A stretch of 64,000 nucleotides of DNA, taken from assembly GCA_047125605.1 (NCBI GenBank), contig CP138932.1:2914001-2978000 (forward strand), written 5' to 3'. This document shows, one piece after another, positions 8,748 to 16,609 of the stretch (position 1 is the first letter of the stretch; every line of letters begins with the position of its first letter). The notes under the pieces were generated by a model that saw only the letters and a list, made by a program, of their open reading frames with translations, had not been told where the DNA came from and made no database searches. Both the position numbers and the translations under genes were made by a program. The DNA comes from JAKVBK01 sp022447275 (GTDB lineage: Bacteria; Pseudomonadota; Alphaproteobacteria; Rhodobacterales; Rhodobacteraceae).

Positions 8748-9917
8748 TCAATAGGGCAGCCCGACATAGTTGCGTGCCAGCACCGCTTGCGCTTCGGGCG
8801 TGGCGGCCAGTGCGGCCAGTTCTGCTTGCTGCATTCTGAGGTCAAATTCCGACTGGTCGGGAAATCTGTGCAAAAGCGATGTCATCCACCACGAAAACCG
8901 CTCGACTTTCCAAACGCGGGCCAGCGCCTGCTCGGAATAGCGTTCGAGGCCCGCCTCTGCGCCATCTGCATACCAGCTGCGCAGGGCCTGGTTCAGGTAA
9001 TGCACATCCGAGGCAGCCGTGTTCAGGCCCTTCGCGCCGGTGGGTGGCACGATATGCGCGGCATCCCCGCACAGAAACAGCCGCCCATAGCGCATGGGTT
9101 CACAGACAAAGGAGCGCAGCGGCGCGATGGACTTCTCGATCGAGGGGCCGGTGACAAGGGCCTCGGCGTGCTGAGGCGGGATGCGTCGGCGCAACTCGTC
9201 CCAGAAGGCAGCATCGCTCCAGTTGTCCACGTGGTCATCCTGGCGGCACTGGATGTAATAGCGGCTGAGGCTGGCATTGCGCATGGAGCACAGAGCAAAG
9301 CCGCGCTCGGAATTGGCATAGATCAGCTCGTCATGGACGGGGGGCGTGCGCGAGAGCACACCGAGCCAACCGAACGGGTACACTTTCTCAAAGATGCGCC
9401 GCTTGTCAGCCGAGATTGCTTGCCGCGATACCCCGTGAAACCCGTCACAGCCCGCGATGAAATCGCAGGTGAGCCGGTGTGAGGCCCCGTCCAGCTGATA
9501 GGTGACGCTGGGGGTGTTGCTGTCCAGATCGTGCAGAACCACATCGCTGACCCCATGGATCACCTGCGTGCCATTGGCATCGGCACTGTCGTAAAGATCT
9601 TTGGTGACTTCGGTCTGGCCATAGACGGTGACGGGCGTGTCCACATGGGCTTTGAAGTCGATACGCACCTCTTGTGCGCCGTAGCTGAGCACGGTGCCGT
9701 CATGGGGGATGCCTTCGGCGCGCGCGCGATCCGCAATGCCCGCCTGCGCCAACAGATCGAGCATGCCGCTTTCAAGTACGCCGGCCCGAATCCGTGACAG
9801 CACATGCGCGCGGCTCTGTCGCTCCAGGACGACGGTGTCGATCCCGGCTTTGCACAGCAATTGCGACAGCAAAAGACCTGCCGGACCACCCCCGATAATG
9901 GCGACTTGCGTCTTCAT
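8748..9917 (-). CDS. pobA: 4-hydroxybenzoate 3-monooxygenase
   Basis: The 389-residue flavoprotein hydroxylase has the FAD fingerprint GGGPAGLLLS at residues 9-18, the RIRAGVLE segment near 42, the GCDGFHGVSR motif near 158, and the second FAD motif LFCGDAAHIVPPTGAKG near 282. This is the PobA set. It turns 4-hydroxybenzoate and NADPH into protocatechuate, the substrate of PcaHG encoded downstream. It lies 27 bp after the MarR gene and 25 bp before pcaC, so the operon forms a short peripheral pathway. Confidence 0.94.
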   Translation of the reverse strand: MKTQVAIIGGGPAGLLLSQLLCKAGIDTVVLERQSRAHVLSRIRAGVLESGMLDLLAQAGIADRARAEGIPHDGTVLSYGAQEVRIDFKAHVDTPVTVYGQTEVTKDLYDSADANGTQVIHGVSDVVLHDLDSNTPSVTYQLDGASHRLTCDFIAGCDGFHGVSRQAISADKRRIFEKVYPFGWLGVLSRTPPVHDELIYANSERGFALCSMRNASLSRYYIQCRQDDHVDNWSDAAFWDELRRRIPPQHAEALVTGPSIEKSIAPLRSFVCEPMRYGRLFLCGDAAHIVPPTGAKGLNTAASDVHYLNQALRSWYADGAEAGLERYSEQALARVWKVERFSWWMTSLLHRFPDQSEFDLRMQQAELAALAATPEAQAVLARNYVGLPY

Positions 9918-9944
9918 TGTGTGGCTCTCCCGCGATGGATCGCG

Positions 9945-10472
9945 TCAGCTGTTGTTCTCTGCCCGCTCTGCAAAGAGGTTGGTCTGCATCTGTTTCATGG
10001 CCTTCAGGCACATTTCGAGTTCCTTTGCGGAGACGCCCCGCAGCAACTTGTCTTCCCGCTCGAGCGCTTTCTCGAGGATCTCATTGTGAATCCGCCAGCC
10101 CTTATCTGTGAGGGTCCAGGACTTGCGGCGGGGATCTTTCGGATGCAGCTCAGGCTCAATCTTGCCCAGTTTGGCCAGTCCGGACAGCGCCCGGCTGACA
10201 GCTGCTTTGTCCAGCGCCAGAAGGGATACGATGTCTGTGGCAAAGGCGCCCGGTTCCTGAGCCAGTGTCGACAACACGCGCCATTCGGTGATGCCGATCC
10301 CGAATTCTTGCCGGTAGGCCGTCGAGGCTGACGCCGAAAGGGCGTTATTCACCGAAGCAAAGAAATACGGCACGTAGAGTGCCAGATCGAGAACAATGTG
10401 GTCATCAATCTGGCGCGTGGCGCGGTGCGCTGCGATGGCAGCGTTGGCGAGTTTGGGCGGTTGAGCGGGCAT
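9945..10472 (-). CDS. MarR-family regulator of the pob/pca operon
   Basis: The 175-residue protein has the MarR winged helix-turn-helix from about 55 to 125 (GITEWRVLSTL, LLALDKAAVSRALSGLAKLG, DPRRKSWTLTDKG). It is the first gene of the pobA-pcaCHG operon and is probably its ligand-responsive repressor; aromatic acids are common MarR ligands. A perfect palindrome at 10516-10535, overlapping a TTGACA box that points into this gene, is a candidate operator. PobR or PcaQ, the usual regulators of these genes, are not seen next to the operon. Confidence 0.85.
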   Translation of the reverse strand: MPAQPPKLANAAIAAHRATRQIDDHIVLDLALYVPYFFASVNNALSASASTAYRQEFGIGITEWRVLSTLAQEPGAFATDIVSLLALDKAAVSRALSGLAKLGKIEPELHPKDPRRKSWTLTDKGWRIHNEILEKALEREDKLLRGVSAKELEMCLKAMKQMQTNLFAERAENNS

Positions 10473-10515
10473 TATGATGTTCCAATAAACACTAACTGCC
10501 CCTAGGAACCAAAGT

Positions 10516-10535
10516 TGAGTTGCTATGTCAACTCA
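10516..10535. promoter_or_regulatory. Palindromic operator candidate between marR and lysR
   Basis: TGAGTTG-N6-CAACTCA is a perfect inverted repeat in the divergent gap. Its right arm contains TTGACA on the minus strand, a perfect -35 box for the marR-pobA-pca operon, although no clear -10 follows. Binding here would block that promoter, which is the usual autoregulation by MarR proteins. The divergent LysR product is the other possible binder. Confidence 0.5.
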
Positions 10536-10599
10536 TAAAATGCGTTTTCTGGGAAAGCCATTTCTTGCACACGGCTCTTTGGGCGGTCACCTTCGGCAT

Positions 10600-11517
10600 A
10601 TGGATGACCTGCGCGCAATGCGAACCTTTCTCAAGGTTGCCGAATTAAAATCATTTGCCGCTGCCGGGCGCGCCCTTGGCCGAACACCGACAGCTGTCAC
10701 GCGCTCTGTTGCCGGGTTGGAAAAGACGCTTGGGGTGCAATTGCTGATCCGGACCACCCGCGCGGTTTCCCTCACCAGCGCCGGGGCGGCCTATGCGGCC
10801 CGCATTGCGCCTTTGATCGCTCAGCTCGATGGGGCGGCCAGAGACCTGCGCGTCGGATCAGAAACCCTTTCGGGTGAAATTCGCCTAAATGCGCCCCAAT
10901 CGCTGGGGGTTCTGGTGCTGCCGCAGATTCTGGCTGCCTTCAAACAGGTGCATCCGGAAGTTCCCCTGCGCGTGACGTTGACCGATCGCTTTGTCGATAT
11001 TTTGAGGGACGATTTCGATCTTGCGGTGCGGATCTCCTCACCCCCGCAAGACAAATCCACGATCTGGCGCAAAATCTGCCATGTGGAGCGTCTGCTGGTT
11101 GCCGCACCAGATCACCCAGCCACTGCCGCCAAACGGCCCGAAGACTTGCGCTCTGAGCAGTGCCTTGGCTACGGCGCTGAGGGCCAGCCCGAGATTTGGG
11201 CCCTTTCCGGGGAGGGTCGGTCCGTGAAGCTGCGCGCCGGTGTGGCTGCCGCTGCCAATAGCGGTGATCTTCTGGCGGAGATGGCGGCAGACGGGGCCGG
11301 TGTCGCCCTGTTGCCGCGATTTATCGTGGACCGGCATCTGGCAGAGGGGCGGCTTGCGCCCGTGCTGCCGGGTTGGCGCCCCCCTGATATCTGGCTCACT
11401 CTGTACTACCCGCCCTATGTCGCCTTGCCCCGGCGCGTGGCGGTGTTCTCGGACTTCTTCGAAACGCACCTTCTGCGCCACACCGTGGTCGCAGGCCCGG
11501 GCCTGGCGCCAGGCTAG
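10600..11517 (+). CDS. LysR-family transcriptional regulator
   Basis: The 305-residue protein has an N-terminal LysR helix-turn-helix (MRTFLKVAELKSFAAAGRAL, RTPTAVTRSVAGLEK) and an effector-binding domain from about 90. It belongs to the large group resembling CrgA/DmlR (one-domain activators such as PecT/LrhA relatives), often with no known ligand. The ATG at 10600, before DDLRAMRTFL, is the family-typical start; the frame is open 25 codons upstream across the palindrome. It is divergent from the marR-pobA-pca operon and could control it or a distant target. Confidence 0.85.
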   Translation: MDDLRAMRTFLKVAELKSFAAAGRALGRTPTAVTRSVAGLEKTLGVQLLIRTTRAVSLTSAGAAYAARIAPLIAQLDGAARDLRVGSETLSGEIRLNAPQSLGVLVLPQILAAFKQVHPEVPLRVTLTDRFVDILRDDFDLAVRISSPPQDKSTIWRKICHVERLLVAAPDHPATAAKRPEDLRSEQCLGYGAEGQPEIWALSGEGRSVKLRAGVAAAANSGDLLAEMAADGAGVALLPRFIVDRHLAEGRLAPVLPGWRPPDIWLTLYYPPYVALPRRVAVFSDFFETHLLRHTVVAGPGLAPG

Positions 11518-11702
11518 GCACCCATCCCGATCCAGCGGGAAGCCTGCATATGCGTGATGACGGGCTGACATACGGCCTCAGGATGCTTATTTGGCTGGTC
11601 ACAGACATGTCGTGCCATTGAACCCATGCGCGCCAACGCCTAGACCACGGAACAACACGTTGGCACAGAGGGCCTGTGCGGGCCGACAATGAGGAGAACG
11701 CA

Positions 11703-12314
11703 GTGACGATCCATCTTTACCAGGGCGACCTGCCGGACGGGCTCGATCTTGGGCCGGAAGTGGCCATTGATTGCGAAACCATGGGCCTGAACCCGCATCG
11801 CGATCGCCTGTGCCTGGTGCAGATGTCCAATGGTGATGGCAATGCCCATCTTGTCCAGATCGCGCAGGGCCAGACCGAGGCCCCCAACCTGACACGGATG
11901 CTGGCGGATCCGGCAGTGCTCAAGCTGTTTCATTTCGGCCGGTTCGACATCGCCGTGATGCAGCACACTTTCGACGTGCAGGCTGCGCCGGTTTACTGCA
12001 CCAAGATCGCATCAAAACTCGTGCGCACCTACACGGACCGTCACGGGTTGAAAAACCTGCTGCAGGAGCTGCTCGAGGTGGACATTTCAAAGCAACAGCA
12101 ATCCAGTGATTGGGGTGCCCCAGAGCTGAGCAAAGCGCAGCAGGCCTATGCGGCTTCCGATGTGTTGTATTTGCACCGCCTGCGCGATGTGCTGAACACG
12201 CGCCTTGAGCGGGAAGGCCGGATGGCCCTTGCCGAGGCTGCCTTTGCCTTCCTGCCAATCCGGGCTGAGCTTGATATCCGGGGCTGGCCGGAAACTGACA
12301 TCTTTTCGCATTGA
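11703..12314 (+). CDS. RNase D-like 3'-5' exonuclease
   Basis: The 203-residue protein consists of a single DEDDy exonuclease domain: D23 and E25 in AIDCETMGL, D82 in FHFGRFD, and Y149xxxD153 in YAASD. It lacks the HRDC domains of E. coli RNase D, as usual for short alphaproteobacterial members. These trim tRNA or other small RNA 3' ends. The start is a GTG with GAGGAGAA six bases upstream. Its stop is 11 bp before kdsD, so it heads the envelope gene cluster. Confidence 0.87.
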   Translation: MTIHLYQGDLPDGLDLGPEVAIDCETMGLNPHRDRLCLVQMSNGDGNAHLVQIAQGQTEAPNLTRMLADPAVLKLFHFGRFDIAVMQHTFDVQAAPVYCTKIASKLVRTYTDRHGLKNLLQELLEVDISKQQQSSDWGAPELSKAQQAYAASDVLYLHRLRDVLNTRLEREGRMALAEAAFAFLPIRAELDIRGWPETDIFSH

Positions 12315-12325
12315 GGGCGCCCGCG

Positions 12326-13312
12326 ATGACAGACACCTCCCCCTTGCCCCCTGCTGATACGGTGCTTGACGCCGCCCGTGCTGTGATCCGCACCGAGGCG
12401 GAGGCGCTGGGCTTGCTGGCAGAGGGGCTGGATGACAGCTTTGTGCAAGCCGTGCATGCCGTGCTGCATGCACCGGGGCGTCTGATTGTCAGCGGCATGG
12501 GGAAATCCGGCCATATCGCCCGCAAAATCGCCGCGACCCTTGCCTCCACAGGTACACCTGCCCATTTCGTGCATCCCGCAGAGGCAAGTCACGGGGATCT
12601 GGGCATGCTCACCAAGGGCGATGTGGTGCTGCTGCTGTCAAATTCGGGCGAAACGCCTGAACTGGCAGATATGATCACCTATACGCGCCGCTTTGGCATC
12701 CTGATGATCGGCGTTGCATCCCGGCCCGACAGCACCCTGCTGCGGCAGGCCGATATCGCGGTCCCGCTGCCCCGTCTAACCGAGGCCTGTGGCACCGGCA
12801 TGGTGCCCACCACCTCGACGACGATGACGCTTGCGCTTGGGGATGCTTTGGCCATCGCCCTCATGCAACACCGCCGTTTTACCCCCGCTGATTTCCGAGA
12901 GTTTCATCCGGGCGGCAAGCTGGGCGCAGCCCTGACCCGTGTGCGGGATCTGATGCACACCGGAGAGGCGCTGCCGCTCGTGTCGGCGACTGCGGCAATG
13001 ACAGATGCCTTGCTGGAGATATCGTCGAAGGGATTTGGCGTTGTTGGCGTTACCGATGAGACCGGGCGGCTCGCAGGGATTGTCACCGATGGTGACCTGC
13101 GGCGGCATATGTCGGGCCTGCTGGAGCAAACTGCTGGCGCCGTTATGACATCCGATCCGCGCACCATTGCTGCCACTGCACTTGCGGCCGAAGCGCTTTC
13201 GGAAATGACGGATCGTGCGCCACGGGTCACGTGCCTGTTTGCTGTTGATACCCACGGGCGCCCCGAAGGCCTTTTGCATATTCATGACTGCCTGCGGGCA
13301 GGTCTGGGATAG
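12326..13312 (+). CDS. kdsD: D-arabinose-5-phosphate isomerase (KdsD/KpsF family)
   Basis: The 328-residue protein has an N-terminal SIS sugar-isomerase domain (GMGKSGHIARKIAATLASTG, HPAEASHGDLGM, SNSGETPEL) to about 190, followed by two CBS domains (VRDLMHTGEALPLV near 205; VMTSDPRTIAATAL near 275). It makes arabinose-5-phosphate from ribulose-5-phosphate, the first step to KDO for lipopolysaccharide. It stands directly ahead of lptC-lptA-lptB, the conserved order in proteobacteria. A KDO cytidylyltransferase-like gene lies at 37441. Confidence 0.93.
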   Translation: MTDTSPLPPADTVLDAARAVIRTEAEALGLLAEGLDDSFVQAVHAVLHAPGRLIVSGMGKSGHIARKIAATLASTGTPAHFVHPAEASHGDLGMLTKGDVVLLLSNSGETPELADMITYTRRFGILMIGVASRPDSTLLRQADIAVPLPRLTEACGTGMVPTTSTTMTLALGDALAIALMQHRRFTPADFREFHPGGKLGAALTRVRDLMHTGEALPLVSATAAMTDALLEISSKGFGVVGVTDETGRLAGIVTDGDLRRHMSGLLEQTAGAVMTSDPRTIAATALAAEALSEMTDRAPRVTCLFAVDTHGRPEGLLHIHDCLRAGLG

Positions 13313-13319
13313 GGGCGCG

Positions 13320-13925
13320 ATGGATAAGGATGACAATCGCTATTCCCGCCTCGTGGCTTGGTTGAAGATCCTGTTGCCACTGGCTTCGCTTGCGATTTTG
13401 TCGTCGGTTTTTCTTTTCTCGCGCGATATTGATCCCCGGCAAGCAGTGCCTTTTATTGTGCTTTCGGTGGAAGATCTGGCGCGCGAACAGCGTGTTGGAG
13501 CGCCCAACTACGCCGGTGTTACGGATGATGGGGCGGCGATATACGTGCAGGCCGACACCGCCCGCCCGCTGGTTGGCAGCGGAGGAACCCGGATCGAGAC
13601 CGACGGCCTCAATGCCATGTTGGAGCGCCCCGATGGTGCGGCGACCCGATTGCAGGCCAGCTCGGGCCTGCTTGATACCCGGCGGCGGTTTGCGCGCATG
13701 TCTGGCGGGGTCCAGCTGGAGACGAGCGATGGGTTGCACTTCTCAACTGATGCTCTGATCGCTCGGCTGGATCGTACGGATATCCGCTCGCTCGGGGCCA
13801 TCGAGGGCGAAATGCGCGGGTCTCAACTTGAGGCCGGCCGGATGCAGATCACGGTCCCGGAAGGATCTGATGGCAGAGCGCTGTTCACGGGCGGCGTGAA
13901 GCTGCTATATCAGCCGGAGCAGTGA
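13320..13925 (+). CDS. lptC: LPS export ABC transporter periplasmic anchor LptC
   Basis: The 201-residue protein has one N-terminal membrane helix (LKILLPLASLAILSSVFLFS, residues about 15-35) and a periplasmic beta-jellyroll domain. In the family LptC anchors to the LptBFG transporter and hands lipopolysaccharide to LptA. It sits between kdsD and lptA with 7 bp before it and 27 bp after it. The sequence is poorly conserved, so the call rests on topology, length and position as well as on the VPFIVLSVEDLAREQR-like segment. Confidence 0.87.
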   Translation: MDKDDNRYSRLVAWLKILLPLASLAILSSVFLFSRDIDPRQAVPFIVLSVEDLAREQRVGAPNYAGVTDDGAAIYVQADTARPLVGSGGTRIETDGLNAMLERPDGAATRLQASSGLLDTRRRFARMSGGVQLETSDGLHFSTDALIARLDRTDIRSLGAIEGEMRGSQLEAGRMQITVPEGSDGRALFTGGVKLLYQPEQ

Positions 13926-13952
13926 GTGATGCGCGATAGAAGGAGACCCGAT

Positions 13953-14450
13953 ATGACCTGTTCGATAATGCTTCGAACACTATCGCGCAGCTTCGCGTTG
14001 ATGCTTGGCCTCGCCACGGCAGGCGCTGCCTCTGCTCAGGAAACCTCGGTGTCACTTGGTGAGGGCTTTGATCGGGAGGCCCCGGTGGAAATCACCGCGG
14101 ACAGCCTGTCGCTTGATCGCGACAGCGGCACCGCGCAGTTTGCCGGGGGTGTCATGATCGTGCAGGGCGGCATGGAGCTCAAGGCTGGCAAGGTTACCGT
14201 GACATATGCTGATGAGGGCAGCGACATCGAATCCATGGTCGCCACCGGAGGCGTGACGTTCATAAGCGGCGAGGATTTGGCCGAAAGTCAGCAAGCTATT
14301 TACAAGCCTGACAGTGGCACCCTGCAGATGCGCGGTGATGTCATCCTGACCCAGGGCAACAATGCCATCGCGTCGGAGACCCTTGATATTGAACTTGAAA
14401 CTGGCAACGGCGTGCTGACTGGGCGTGTCCGCGTTGTCGTAAAGCAATAG
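13953..14450 (+). CDS. lptA: LPS transport periplasmic protein LptA (OstA-like)
   Basis: The 165-residue protein has a signal peptide ending AGAASAQ near residue 29 and an OstA/LptA beta-jellyroll domain (PVEITADSLSLDRDSGTAQF, GGVMIVQGGMELKAGKVTV). It bridges LPS across the periplasm between LptC and LptD. I chose the ATG at 13953 because AAGGAG lies eight bases upstream; the frame also allows GTG and ATG codons at 13926-13931. The lptB gene starts 8 bp after its stop. Confidence 0.9.
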   Translation: MTCSIMLRTLSRSFALMLGLATAGAASAQETSVSLGEGFDREAPVEITADSLSLDRDSGTAQFAGGVMIVQGGMELKAGKVTVTYADEGSDIESMVATGGVTFISGEDLAESQQAIYKPDSGTLQMRGDVILTQGNNAIASETLDIELETGNGVLTGRVRVVVKQ

Positions 14451-14458
14451 ATCCGCCC

Positions 14459-15250
14459 ATGGCTGACCAACCCGCTTCGCAAAAATCACAGAGTGATGGG
14501 CCCACACTTGCCGCCCAAAGCGAAGAGGTTGGCCTGAGTGTCCAGCACCTGCGCAAAAGCTACCGCCGTCGCCCGGTGATCCGCGATGTGTCCTTGTCGG
14601 TGCGCCGGGGCGAGGTCGCAGCGCTGTTAGGGCCCAATGGATCGGGCAAGACGACCTGTTTCTATGCGATTGCCGGCCTTGCAACGCCGGAAGGTGGCGC
14701 CGTGAAGATCGATGGTCGCGATGTGACGAACTGGCCGATGTATCGCCGGGCCCGGCTGGGGGTGGGGTATCTGCCGCAGGAGATGTCGATCTTTCGGGGC
14801 CTGTCGGTCGAAGACAATATTCTGGCGATTCTCGAAATCGCTGAAAAGGATCGTAGGCGCCGCCGTGAACGCCTCGAGGAATTGCTGTCTGAGTTTGGCA
14901 TAGAGCATCTGCGTCGCGCCCCTGCACTGGCCCTGTCTGGCGGAGAACGCCGCCGGGTCGAAATTGCTCGCTGCCTTGCAGCGAACCCGAAATACCTGCT
15001 TCTGGACGAGCCTTTTGCCGGTGTGGATCCGATCTCTGTCGGTGATATTCGCGAGCTGGTGTCTGACCTCACGAAACGCGGGATCGGTGTCCTGATCACA
15101 GACCACAATGTTCGGGAAACGCTGGAAATCGTGGACCGTGCCTACATCCTGCATGATGGCCATGTATTGATGAGCGGCACCCCCGAAGATGTCGTCCAAG
15201 ATGAGAATGTACGCCGGGTCTATCTTGGCGAAGGATTCCGTATCGGCTGA
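14459..15250 (+). CDS. lptB: LPS export ABC transporter ATPase LptB
   Basis: The 263-residue protein is an ABC ATPase with Walker A GPNGSGKT at 58-65, a Q-loop in YLPQEMSIF, signature LSGGERRR near 160, Walker B LLLDEPFAGVDP, and H-loop TDHNVRETL. These are the LptB versions. The N-terminal 25 residues are an extra polar extension. It powers extraction of LPS from the inner membrane. In many proteobacteria rpoN follows lptB; here hpf follows directly. Confidence 0.95.
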   Translation: MADQPASQKSQSDGPTLAAQSEEVGLSVQHLRKSYRRRPVIRDVSLSVRRGEVAALLGPNGSGKTTCFYAIAGLATPEGGAVKIDGRDVTNWPMYRRARLGVGYLPQEMSIFRGLSVEDNILAILEIAEKDRRRRRERLEELLSEFGIEHLRRAPALALSGGERRRVEIARCLAANPKYLLLDEPFAGVDPISVGDIRELVSDLTKRGIGVLITDHNVRETLEIVDRAYILHDGHVLMSGTPEDVVQDENVRRVYLGEGFRIG

Positions 15251-15456
15251 ATTCCCGAGCGAATCGTTAAAACTAAAAAGCCCCGGTTTACGATGCACCT
15301 GCGGCGTGGAACTTCGTTGACACATGGCTGTCTTGTGTTCCCAAATGGAAGGGATGTACCAGATTCCCCCGCTCAGCCGCACACCGCTTCTATTTTGATC
15401 GCACTGTGCTGTTTCGTGGTCGGTCTTTTGTTCTGGGCAGGCAACAAGGAGATGTG

Positions 15457-16032
15457 ATGCGCTATCAAATCAGTGGTCGGCAAATCGATATTGGCGAAGC
15501 CCTTCAGACTCATGTGAAGGCGGAGCTTACGGAAATCATGGACAAATATGCGGGGCGCCCGACGGATGCCACGATTACATTCTCGAAAGATGCACATAAA
15601 TATGTGTGTGAAACGATCGTCCATCTATCGACTGGCATGACCGCACAGGCGAAAGCGCACGCAAACGAAATCTACGCCGCCTTCGAGGGCTGCCGCGAAA
15701 AGATGGACAAGCAACTGCGGCGCTACAAGCGCAGGTTGAAAGATCATCATAAAGAACGCAGCTCACCCGTTGAACTCATGGCGGCTTCCTCGTATATCCT
15801 CGCCTCGTCGGACGGACAGGACGCGGCTGAGCCAGACACTCTGGAGCCCATGATCATCGCTGAGATGGAATCGAAGATTCCGTCTTTGTCGGTTGGTGAA
15901 GCGGTTATGCAGATGGAACTGGCAGGGGCGCCTGTGCTGGTTTTCCGACATGAGGGAAAGAAGCAACTGAACGTGGTCTATCGACGCGACGACGGCAACA
16001 TAGGCTGGATTGATCCGGCAGAAGCAACCTGA
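15457..16032 (+). CDS. hpf: Ribosome hibernation promoting factor, long form
   Basis: The 191-residue protein has an N-terminal S30AE domain (ISGRQIDIGEALQTHVKAEL to about 105) and a C-terminal dimerisation domain (VMQMELAGAPVLVFRHEGKK near 150-185), so it is the long HPF that forms 100S ribosome dimers. The start follows AAGGAGATGTG. It lies between lptB and ptsN, the conserved lptB-(rpoN)-hpf-ptsN order. The 206-bp gap after lptB contains a TTGACA at 15317 but no convincing -10. Confidence 0.93.
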   Translation: MRYQISGRQIDIGEALQTHVKAELTEIMDKYAGRPTDATITFSKDAHKYVCETIVHLSTGMTAQAKAHANEIYAAFEGCREKMDKQLRRYKRRLKDHHKERSSPVELMAASSYILASSDGQDAAEPDTLEPMIIAEMESKIPSLSVGEAVMQMELAGAPVLVFRHEGKKQLNVVYRRDDGNIGWIDPAEAT

Positions 16033-16093
16033 TCGTCAGACCCTAGAAGGGGAAGCTCGGTCCGCAACCGAGCCGCCTGATCTGAGGAGAAAA

Positions 16094-16558
16094 ATGGAAC
16101 TTTCCAAGATCCTGCAGGTTTCTGCGGTCAAAGTCCTATCGGGATCGACCAGCAAGAAACGCCTGTTTCAAGAGCTTGCCGATCAGGTGGCCCACCTCCG
16201 TGGCGTTTGTCCAAAAACTGCGCTTGAGGCATTGTTGGAACGTGAAGCCCTTGGCCCAACCGGTGTGGGTAAGGGTGTTGCGCTGCCCCATGCGCGGATG
16301 GCAGGGCTTTCTGAGGTTGTCGGCGTGTTTTTGAAGCTTGAAAAGCCGATGGATTTCGATGCGGTGGACCGTAAGCCGGTTGACCTCGTCTTTGCCCTGT
16401 TCGCACCAGAAAATGCCGGTGTAGATCATCTCAAGGCGCTGGCCGCCGTGTCACGGGCGATGCGCGATAGCTCTGTTTGCGCCAAGTTGCGCGCCAATAG
16501 CGATGTGGCTTTGCTGCACCTGATCCTTACGGAGGCTTCGGTTACGAAAGCTGCTTGA
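16094..16558 (+). CDS. ptsN: Nitrogen-PTS IIA protein PtsN
   Basis: The 154-residue EIIA-type protein carries its phosphorylatable histidine at H66 in the context GVGKGVALPHAR. It receives phosphate from the nitrogen-related PTS (PtsP, NPr) and regulates targets such as potassium transport and stress kinases rather than importing sugar. GAGGAGAAAA precedes the ATG. A strong intrinsic terminator follows 22 bp after the stop and closes the kdsD-to-ptsN cluster. Confidence 0.94.
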   Translation: MELSKILQVSAVKVLSGSTSKKRLFQELADQVAHLRGVCPKTALEALLEREALGPTGVGKGVALPHARMAGLSEVVGVFLKLEKPMDFDAVDRKPVDLVFALFAPENAGVDHLKALAAVSRAMRDSSVCAKLRANSDVALLHLILTEASVTKAA

Positions 16559-16580
16559 GAGCATCGATAGTGCCAATGCC

Positions 16581-16609
16581 AAGGCCGCCTTCCAAGGGCG
16601 GCCTTTTAC
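16581..16609 (+). terminator. Intrinsic terminator after ptsN
   Basis: AAGGCCGCC-N7-GGCGGCCTT is a perfect 9-bp stem followed by TT. It separates the rightward LPS cluster from the converging glycosyltransferase genes and may serve both directions. Confidence 0.8.

Noticed and set aside
15317..15322. TTGACA as promoter of hpf
   Set aside because: No acceptable -10 box lies 15-19 bp downstream.
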